Shown: piece by piece, positions 1 through 4,976 of the stretch | Numbering within the stretch: position 1 is the first letter of the stretch | How the letters are laid out: each line of letters opens with the position of its first letter | Source: JASLBX01 sp036374175 | GTDB taxonomy: Bacteria > Actinomycetota > Actinomycetes > Jiangellales > Jiangellaceae | Assembly (NCBI GenBank): GCA_036374175.1 | Contig: DASUUH010000076.1 | Location: 1 to 8,288, forward strand | Direction: 5' to 3' | DNA length: 8,288 nt | Made by a program: the position numbers and the translations under genes | The notes under the pieces: model-generated | Told to the model about the DNA's origin: nothing | Seen by the model: the letters and a program-made list of their open reading frames with translations, nothing else | Database searches by the model: none

Positions 1-88
1 AGCGCCGGCCCCCCGCCCGTCGGGCTCCTTCGTCGCCCTCAACGCCCGGCCACGCCCCGGTCCGGCGCTCGGCCGACCCACCGCCTAG
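1..88 (+). CDS. Possible 3' tail of an upstream gene (unrecognised)
   Basis: Reading from base 2 gives 28 codons ending in TAG at 86-88, with about nine in ten third positions G or C, as expected of actinobacterial coding DNA. The peptide is rich in Pro, Ala, Arg and Gly and matches no family I recognise. The whole stretch is so C-rich that the frame starting at base 1, open to a TGA at 124-126, looks almost as good, so the frame choice is weak. Actinobacterial rsmA is often preceded by a resuscitation-promoting factor gene, but nothing in this tail resembles the Rpf catalytic or G5 domains. It may equally be non-coding. Confidence 0.2.
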   Translation, partial: APAPRPSGSFVALNARPRPGPALGRPTA

Positions 89-180
89 CCCAGGTACCTC
101 GACGCCATCGGGAGCACCGCGCCTGAACTCCGGACGGGTAAGTCACCTGGTTGTTTGCGTTCTTGATGTTGGGGCGGCGC

Positions 181-186
181 TAGGCT
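181..186 (+). promoter_or_regulatory. Candidate -10 element (TAGGCT) for a leaderless rsmA transcript
   Basis: TAGGCT fits the actinobacterial TAnnnT -10 pattern and ends six bases before the GTG start of rsmA at 193. That is the usual distance from a -10 element to a transcription start, so the mRNA would begin at or next to the start codon. There is no purine-rich ribosome binding site at the normal distance, which agrees with a leaderless message. No good -35 is present: TTGCGT at 155-160 lies 20 bases upstream of the -10, and TTGATG at 163-168 only 12. Inference from sequence only. Confidence 0.4.
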
Positions 187-192
187 CGCCCG

Positions 193-1044
193 GTGTACGA
201 GTCGAGGTTGTTGGGGGCAGGGGACGTTCGCCGGCTCGCGGAGTCGCTGGGCCTTCGACCGAGGAAGACTCGCGGCCAGAACTTCGTTATTGATGCGAAC
301 ACCGTTCGGCGGATCGTCCGGACCGCTGGTCTCAAGCCCGACGATGTCGTCGTCGAAGTCGGGCCGGGGCTCGGATCGCTGACGCTGGCCATGCTGCCGG
401 TCGTGAAGCGGGTCGTCGCGGTCGAGGTGGACGAGGTGCTGGCGGCGGCGCTGCCGTCGACCGTCGCCGAGTTCGCGCCGTCCTTGACCGACCGACTCGA
501 AGTGGTCGCCGCTGATGCGATGCGCGTGACGTCGCTCCCCGGACCCGGCCCGACCGCATTGGTCGCGAACCTGCCGTACAACGTGGCCGTCCCAGTGCTG
601 TTGCACATGCTCGAGACGTTTCCGAGCCTGCGCATCGTGCTCGTCATGGTCCAGAAGGAGGTAGCGGACCGGCTCGCCGCCCCACCGGGGTCCAGGACGT
701 ACGGCGTCCCGTCGGTCAAGGCAGCCTGGTACGCGCAGGTGCGTCCGGCCGGAGCCGTGAGCCGCACGGTGTTCTGGCCGGTACCGAATGTCGATTCCGG
801 ATTGGTCGCGCTGGAGCGACGAAACCCACCGCCGGGGGCGGATCGCGAAGGTGTGTTTGCGGTCATCGACGCCGCCTTCGCGCAGCGCCGCAAGACGCTC
901 CGGGCCGCGCTCAGCGCGTGGGCGGGATCGGCGGCTGCTGCCGAGCAGGTGCTCCGGGACGCCGGTGTCGACCCGCGGGCTCGCGGCGAACAATTGACAG
1001 TCGAGGACTTCGCCCGCATCGCCGCCGCCAGACTCCCGAGTTGA
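193..1044 (+). CDS. rsmA: 16S rRNA (adenine(1518)-N6/adenine(1519)-N6)-dimethyltransferase RsmA (KsgA)
   Basis: Transfers four methyl groups from S-adenosylmethionine to the two adjacent adenines in the loop of 16S rRNA helix 45 during late 30S maturation; a cytoplasmic enzyme whose loss is known to give kasugamycin resistance. The 283-residue protein has the family's usual length. Visible motifs are GQNFVID (28-34), the SAM-binding VEVGPGLGSLT (54-64), the catalytic NLPYN (126-130), QKEVADRL (154-161), FWPVPNVDS (194-202) and QRRKTLR (231-237) leading into the C-terminal helical domain. The start is GTG at 193; the N-terminus up to the GQNF motif matches actinobacterial RsmA in spacing, and no better start exists. 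It lacks a Shine-Dalgarno sequence and is probably leaderless. In Actinobacteria the next gene is usually ispE; here ispE lies 3 kb further on, behind an inserted minus-strand block. Confidence 0.96.
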   Translation: MYESRLLGAGDVRRLAESLGLRPRKTRGQNFVIDANTVRRIVRTAGLKPDDVVVEVGPGLGSLTLAMLPVVKRVVAVEVDEVLAAALPSTVAEFAPSLTDRLEVVAADAMRVTSLPGPGPTALVANLPYNVAVPVLLHMLETFPSLRIVLVMVQKEVADRLAAPPGSRTYGVPSVKAAWYAQVRPAGAVSRTVFWPVPNVDSGLVALERRNPPPGADREGVFAVIDAAFAQRRKTLRAALSAWAGSAAAAEQVLRDAGVDPRARGEQLTVEDFARIAAARLPS

Positions 1045-1057
1045 TCTTGCGACGAAC

Positions 1058-1137
1058 AGCCCTCCTCGCTGATCAAACCGTCGCCAAAGCCGCGCTTTGG
1101 CCATGATCACCGGCGGTTTGATCAGCAAGGAGCGGCT
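1058..1137. terminator. Large nested hairpin between convergent genes, probable bidirectional terminator
   Basis: The left arm 1062-1080 and right arm 1114-1132 are complementary at 18 of 19 positions (one C/A mismatch, 1067 against 1127). The stem continues four more pairs (1058-1061 with 1134-1137) past a one-base bulge at 1133. Nested inside is a second perfect 8-bp stem, 1083-1090 with 1094-1101, closed by a CGC loop. The element begins 13 bases after the rsmA stop and ends 15 bases from the stop of the convergent regulator gene, so it is nearly centred. There is no T-tract on either side, which is common in actinobacterial terminators. TGATCA occurs three times in it. It could also be a copy of a dispersed palindromic repeat; no second copy is in this window. 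Confidence 0.7.
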
Positions 1138-1152
1138 TCCCTGGCAAGCTCG

Positions 1153-2070
1153 CTACCGTGTTCGCGCGCCGGCGCGGGAACGCAGGCGGCGCAACATGCG
1201 TGCGTCAGAGAAGCCCACTGCCCGGGCCGCCGCATCAACCGTGCTGCCGTGCCCGATCAGGTGCTCGGCCCGTTCGACACGCAACGCCTGTTGGTAGCGC
1301 AATGGTGTGACGCCGGTGGCCGTCGTGAACAACCGCGTCAGCGTTCGTTCGCTGACCCTGACCGCGGCGGCGAGGTCGGCCAATCGCAATGAGTCGGTGA
1401 ATCGGGCGTCGATGAGGTCTTGGACCTGGTGCACAGCCTCGCTGAGATGCGACCGATACCGCAACATGGCGCTGGCCTGCGGCTCGTCACCGTTGCGGCG
1501 CGCATAGACCACCATTTCCCGGGCGACTCTGGCTGCGGTGGCCACGCCGTCCCGAACGGCGATCAGATGAAGGGCCAGGTCGATGCCCGACGCGATGCCG
1601 GCCGACGTCACCACACGTTCGTCTGTCGTATAGAGGACGTCCCGCTGCACGATGGCGCGAGGAAACCGGTTGGCCAGGCTGTCCTGCAAGTCGTGATGAG
1701 TGGTGCAGCGACGGCCGTCCAGTAACCCAGCCGCGCCCAGAGCGAACGCGCCGGCGCACACGCTGGCCACGGTGCCGCCGCCGGCGTGGTGGTCGGCGAG
1801 CCGCCGGAGGTTGTCAGGGCCGACGGTGGGTCGCGGCCGACCGGCCGCCCGCCAGCCGGGGACGATGACCAAATCGTCGGCGGTGGTGGTGGGCCAGCGC
1901 GTCGCCGCCATGACCGGAATGCCTTGCGCCGTGCATACGGTCGTCGACTCGGATACGTAGGTGAGTTCGTAGCTGTACCCAAGGTCCGCGGCCGTCCAAA
2001 ATGCCTGGACCGGTCCGGCCAAGTCGAGCAGGTGCAGCTGAGGTACTAGGACGAAGATGACCTGCGGCAC
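1153..2070 (-). CDS. GlxA-family transcriptional regulator (DJ-1/PfpI-like domain plus AraC-type HTH)
   Basis: Predicted cytoplasmic DNA-binding regulator of 305 residues. Residues 1 to about 170 form a DJ-1/PfpI-like (class I amidotransferase-like) domain that starts with PQVIFVLVPQLHLLDLAGP and has a nucleophile-elbow cysteine, C105, in SVCAGAF. Residues about 210-305 form the AraC domain, with helix-turn-helix units near 228-253 (LADLAAAVRVSERTLTRLF) and 276-301 (AARAVGFSDARMLRRL). In this family the first domain is thought to sense a small ligand and is usually not catalytic. I chose GTG at 2070 because the conserved fold begins there and it lies 7 bases after the stop of the preceding hydrolase gene; the longer reading starts with TTG at 2118 and would overlap that gene. 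The C-terminus stops soon after the second HTH, without the usual P..YR-type end, so it is slightly short. It probably controls its own operon with the cysteine hydrolase. Its effector is unknown. Confidence 0.88.
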   Translation of the reverse strand: MPQVIFVLVPQLHLLDLAGPVQAFWTAADLGYSYELTYVSESTTVCTAQGIPVMAATRWPTTTADDLVIVPGWRAAGRPRPTVGPDNLRRLADHHAGGGTVASVCAGAFALGAAGLLDGRRCTTHHDLQDSLANRFPRAIVQRDVLYTTDERVVTSAGIASGIDLALHLIAVRDGVATAARVAREMVVYARRNGDEPQASAMLRYRSHLSEAVHQVQDLIDARFTDSLRLADLAAAVRVSERTLTRLFTTATGVTPLRYQQALRVERAEHLIGHGSTVDAAARAVGFSDARMLRRLRSRAGARTR

Positions 2071-2077
2071 GATCTGG

Positions 2078-2662
2078 TCAGCCGGTCGTGACCTCGTCGA
2101 CGGTCCGGATGGTGGCAAACCGGCCGGCGAGCGCGTACTCGGTGCGGCGGATGATCTCGTCAGTGGAGAGTGTCATCGGATCGGCCAGGATCTCGTCCAG
2201 CGGGCGGTCAGTGGGGGCGTCCCGGTGCGCGATCGGGAATGTTGCCGTGGCATCCATCACGAACGTCACGTCGTAGCCGAGGTCGGACGCGACTCGGGTC
2301 GTCGTCTCGCAGCACTGCTCAGTCTGGATACCGCAGACCGAGAGTTCGCGGACGCCGTGGTGAGTCAACAGTTGCTGCAGGTTGGTCGTGGTGAAAGCGT
2401 TGATCGAGGTCTTGGTGACGATCGGCTCGCCGTCAATGGGCTCGAGACCGTCCATCAGCCGCACGTGGCCGAGTGCCGGATCGAACACCGTGTTGGTGCC
2501 GGGTTCGGCGTGAAGCACCCAGACCACGAGGTCGCCGGCCTCCCGCGCTGCCGAGACGAGGCGGTTGACCTGTTTGACGATGGCGGGGTTGGAGACAGCT
2601 GCCCAGTTGGGTCGCTCGCGGAACGACTCCTGGACGTCGATGACGATGAGTGCGCGGGTCAT
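2078..2662 (-). CDS. Isochorismatase-family cysteine hydrolase
   Basis: A 194-residue cytoplasmic hydrolase of the isochorismatase/nicotinamidase superfamily, whose members cleave C-N or C-O bonds in small amides, carbamates or isochorismate. The catalytic triad is visible: D9 in ALIVIDVQ, K84 in TKTSINAF and C117 in CGIQTEQCCETTTR, which corresponds to the family's T-D-x-C-V element with a second Cys in place of Val. The length is normal for single-domain members. I start it at ATG 2662, preceded by AGGA (2671-2674) with 8-base spacing; the longer reading begins with TTG at 2698. The GlxA-type regulator follows after 7 bases, so the two genes are probably co-transcribed. Genes of these two families are often neighbours in Actinobacteria. 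The substrate cannot be read from the sequence; the nicotinamidase metal-site motif is not evident, so I would not call it PncA. Confidence 0.9.
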   Translation of the reverse strand: MTRALIVIDVQESFRERPNWAAVSNPAIVKQVNRLVSAAREAGDLVVWVLHAEPGTNTVFDPALGHVRLMDGLEPIDGEPIVTKTSINAFTTTNLQQLLTHHGVRELSVCGIQTEQCCETTTRVASDLGYDVTFVMDATATFPIAHRDAPTDRPLDEILADPMTLSTDEIIRRTEYALAGRFATIRTVDEVTTG

Positions 2663-2716
2663 AGCGGCCATCCTGCCGGTTTCGACGGCGGAAGCCAAGG
2701 CACCAATGGGTCTCCC

Positions 2717-2732
2717 ACCGGAACGATCCGGT
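2717..2732. promoter_or_regulatory. Perfect dyad upstream of the cysteine hydrolase gene, candidate operator
   Basis: ACCGGA (2717-2722) and TCCGGT (2727-2732) are exact inverted repeats separated by ACGA, about 55 bases upstream of the ATG at 2662. The position suits an operator of the hydrolase-regulator operon. I see no convincing -10/-35 pair around it. AraC-type proteins often bind direct rather than inverted repeats, so the binding partner is open. A dyad of this length can occur by chance in GC-rich DNA. Confidence 0.3.
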
Positions 2733-2879
2733 CAGCACGCCTTAGCAAGATGAGTTGCCCCTCCGGTCTAGCTCTCCCCAAGGCTTTGCACTGCGCACGT
2801 ATAGGAAGCGGGCACGTGACGCGCGCCAGGGAAACCCCGACGCGGTCGCGAGGCCAGGCGCTTCCCATAGATCTACTTC

Positions 2880-2900
2880 ACGCCGTGCAAGAGCCGGCGT
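2880..2900 (-). terminator. Candidate terminator after the lipoprotein hydrolase gene
   Basis: ACGCCG (2880-2885) and CGGCGT (2895-2900) form a perfect 6-bp stem with a 9-base loop. The hairpin sits immediately after the hydrolase stop codon (2902-2904) in the direction of its transcription. No T-tract follows. If functional, it would separate the lipoprotein gene from the cysteine hydrolase operon downstream, across the 239-base gap 2663-2901 in which I find no gene. Confidence 0.35.
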
Positions 2901-2901
2901 C

Positions 2902-3978
2902 TCACCCATCGAAGCGGGCCTCGAAGAACTCAGCGGTAAGTTCGATCGACTCTCCCCAGGCTGCTTCGAACGCATGTGGTTCGCCGTCCCATTCGATGAG
3001 TTCGGCGTCCACGCCCGCGTCCTTCAGGGCGTCCAGCGTCTCGTGCGACCACTCGAGGGGACAGGTGTCGTCAGCGGTGCCGTGGTGGATCAGCACCGGC
3101 TCGGTGATCCGGTCGAAGAACGTGCGGGCCGATCGCTGGCGCCAGAACTCCGGCGCGTCGTCAGGATCCCCGTAAGCCTCGAGAATCGCGTCGCCAGCCG
3201 GTCCGTCCCGGACCCATCTGTTGAAGTTGTCCGCGGCGTTGGAGCTGACCGGCGCGTAGACAACGGCGGCGTCGACCAATCCCGGTGCGGTGACCAGGAC
3301 GTCATACGTCACGCCACCACCCATGGACCGGCCGAGCAGTCCGACTCGATCCCCGTCCAGGTACGGCAGATCCGACTCGCGCACCGCGAGGACGGCGTTG
3401 ATGACGTCCTCGGCGTAGCCGAGCCGCAGGTGTAGTTCGTTGTCCGGGTCGTCGTCCGAGCCGGCGTGGTTGCGGTAGTCCGTGTGCAGGACGACATAAC
3501 CTTCGCGCGCGAGATAGTCCTGCTCACGGGCAAGGCCGCGGCCGGTCGTGTAGATGTCGGGATCGATGTAGCCGTGCGCCAGGACCAGCACCGGAAACGG
3601 GCCCTCCCCGTCGGGCACGTTCATGATTCCCGAGATGGTCAGCTCGCCGCTGGTGTAGGTGATCGCGTAGCGGGAGTAAGCGCTGTTCTGGTCCAGAATC
3701 TGGCCCACCTCGAGGTCACGGCCGTCGAATTCGGTGGCCATCAGCGCGGGTAACGAGACCGGGTGCAGCGGTTCAGGGGCCGGCGTGGTTGAAGCGGCCT
3801 CCGGTTCCGGCGTGGCGACCGGCTGGCTCGGCTTGGACGGTGCCGTGGTGGGAGGCGCGGCGCCGGGCGTAGTGGGGCTGGGGCTGGCCGCTGGATCGGC
3901 GCCGGACGTGCATCCGAACGCGCCCAGAACCACAACAACGATCAGGGCCTTCGCACCTGCCTTCACCTCACCAATCAT
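2902..3978 (-). CDS. Predicted lipoprotein alpha/beta hydrolase (serine esterase/peptidase fold)
   Basis: A 358-residue exported serine hydrolase. The N-terminus has a short basic region (K6, K10) and a hydrophobic segment (11-22) ending in GAFGC, so C23 is a likely lipidation site, although Phe and Ala in the lipobox are not the best residues. Residues about 24-75 are a Pro/Thr/Ala-rich linker, typical of surface lipoproteins. The alpha/beta hydrolase domain covers roughly 105-356: oxyanion-region HG at 135-136, nucleophile S218 in GRSMGG, acid D303 in HGTADDTCP and H335 in EPHAFE. The order and motifs resemble the prolyl-oligopeptidase/dienelactone-hydrolase type; the substrate is unknown. 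The start is ATG at 3978; no strong ribosome binding site precedes it, and GTG at codon 5 is an alternative. It is transcribed divergently from ispE, with 59 bases between the start codons. Confidence 0.85.
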   Translation of the reverse strand: MIGEVKAGAKALIVVVVLGAFGCTSGADPAASPSPTTPGAAPPTTAPSKPSQPVATPEPEAASTTPAPEPLHPVSLPALMATEFDGRDLEVGQILDQNSAYSRYAITYTSGELTISGIMNVPDGEGPFPVLVLAHGYIDPDIYTTGRGLAREQDYLAREGYVVLHTDYRNHAGSDDDPDNELHLRLGYAEDVINAVLAVRESDLPYLDGDRVGLLGRSMGGGVTYDVLVTAPGLVDAAVVYAPVSSNAADNFNRWVRDGPAGDAILEAYGDPDDAPEFWRQRSARTFFDRITEPVLIHHGTADDTCPLEWSHETLDALKDAGVDAELIEWDGEPHAFEAAWGESIELTAEFFEARFDG

Positions 3979-4021
3979 GCCCGCGTGCGCGCGAAACAGC
4001 CCCTGCCCGGACAGATCGCGA

Positions 4022-4027
4022 TAGCGT
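4022..4027 (+). promoter_or_regulatory. Candidate -10 element (TAGCGT) upstream of ispE
   Basis: TAGCGT fits the TAnnnT pattern and ends 10 bases before the ispE ATG at 4038. No Shine-Dalgarno sequence lies between them, while a GGAGG occurs just inside the gene (4040-4044) with no start codon at a useful distance after it. A message with a very short leader would explain this. No recognisable -35 is present, so this is weaker than the rsmA case. Confidence 0.28.
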
Positions 4028-4037
4028 TCCTGCCCGT

Positions 4038-4946
4038 ATGGAGGTAGACGGAATCCAGGTCACGGCGCGAGCACCAGCGAAGGTAAATCTGGTTCTTGCG
4101 GTCGGGCCAGTGCGCCCTGACGGCTATCACGAAGTGGCCACGGTCTTTCATGCTCTCAACCTCTACGACGAGGTGGTGGCCTGTCCATCTGACGAGATCT
4201 CCGTGACGGTGCGGGGGCTGCACGCCGACCACGTACCGGTCGACGAGACGAACCTGGCCGTCCGCGCCGCTCGGGCGCTGGCCGAGTACGCCGGCGTGCG
4301 TGCGGGAGTGCAACTCGACATCCGCAAGCGGATCCCGGTCGCGGCCGGCCTGGCCGGTGGCAGCGCGGACGCCGCTGCCTCGCTCGTGGCGTGTGACGCG
4401 CTGTGGGATACCGGGCTGGGTCGTGGCGAGCTGACCATGCTGGCGGCCCGGCTCGGCAGCGATGTGCCGTTTGCGCTCGCCGGCGGCACCTCGCTCGGCT
4501 CCGGACGAGGTGAGCAGTTGACCGCCGTGATGGTGGGCGGGACGTTCCAGTGGGTGGTCGCCATGGCACCGGGTTGGCTCTCGACTCCCCAGGTTTACGC
4601 CGAGCTGGAACGTCTTCGGGCCGGCCGGCCGATCGGCCGACCCGAGATCGGGCACGACGTGCTGACCGCGCTGCGCGCCGGGGACCCGGCGGCCTTGGGC
4701 GCCACTATGTATAACGATCTGCAAGAGGCGGCGTGCTCGCTGCAACCGTCCCTGCGCACAACTCTCGAGAAGGGGATGAACTTCGGGGCCGTCGCGGGAA
4801 TCGTGTCGGGCTCGGGGCCGACGTGCGTGTTCCTGGCGCGCGACGGCGAGCACGCTGAGGACCTCGCCGCCGGCCTCGCGGCATCCGAGGTGTGCGCGGA
4901 TGCGTGGGTCGTCAACGGCCCGGCGCCTGGAGCGCGTCTCAGTTAG
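4038..4946 (+). CDS. ispE: 4-diphosphocytidyl-2-C-methyl-D-erythritol kinase IspE
   Basis: A cytoplasmic GHMP-family kinase that phosphorylates the 2-hydroxyl of 4-diphosphocytidyl-2-C-methylerythritol with ATP, the fourth step of the MEP route to isopentenyl diphosphate. The 302 residues are a normal length. Visible motifs are APAKVNLVL (12-20) with catalytic K15 and RPDGYHEV just after it, the ATP-binding glycine-rich loop PVAAGLAGGSADAAAS (100-115), GSDVPFAL (140-147) with D142 matching the catalytic Asp of the E. coli enzyme, and the third GHMP motif VSGSGPTCVF (256-265). The ATG at 4038 puts the first motif at the usual distance. The ABC-F gene follows 30 bases after the stop and is probably in the same transcript. 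The neighbour normally found upstream, rsmA, is displaced by the minus-strand block at 1153-3978. Confidence 0.96.
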   Translation: MEVDGIQVTARAPAKVNLVLAVGPVRPDGYHEVATVFHALNLYDEVVACPSDEISVTVRGLHADHVPVDETNLAVRAARALAEYAGVRAGVQLDIRKRIPVAAGLAGGSADAAASLVACDALWDTGLGRGELTMLAARLGSDVPFALAGGTSLGSGRGEQLTAVMVGGTFQWVVAMAPGWLSTPQVYAELERLRAGRPIGRPEIGHDVLTALRAGDPAALGATMYNDLQEAACSLQPSLRTTLEKGMNFGAVAGIVSGSGPTCVFLARDGEHAEDLAAGLAASEVCADAWVVNGPAPGARLS

Positions 4947-4976
4947 CGGTTCCGGCTGTGAGAGGCTTTCCGCGTC

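Noticed and set aside
85..1128. 347-codon minus-strand open frame over rsmA
   Set aside because: It is antisense to a confident rsmA, has Arg/Gly/His-rich composition, and runs into the palindrome. It is a GC-driven shadow.
1058..1137. The palindrome as an insertion sequence or complete MITE
   Set aside because: There is no transposase, no clear target-site duplication and no second copy in the window, so I list it as a probable terminator and leave the repeat idea to a genome search.
2663..2901. A small gene in the 239-base gap between the two hydrolase genes
   Set aside because: The short frames here have no ribosome binding site with a sensible start and overlap the flanking genes. Only the dyad and the candidate terminator stand out.
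2057..3175. 372-codon plus-strand open frame over the cysteine hydrolase and lipoprotein genes
   Set aside because: It covers two minus-strand genes with intact catalytic motifs and crosses their intergenic gap. Its peptide matches no family.
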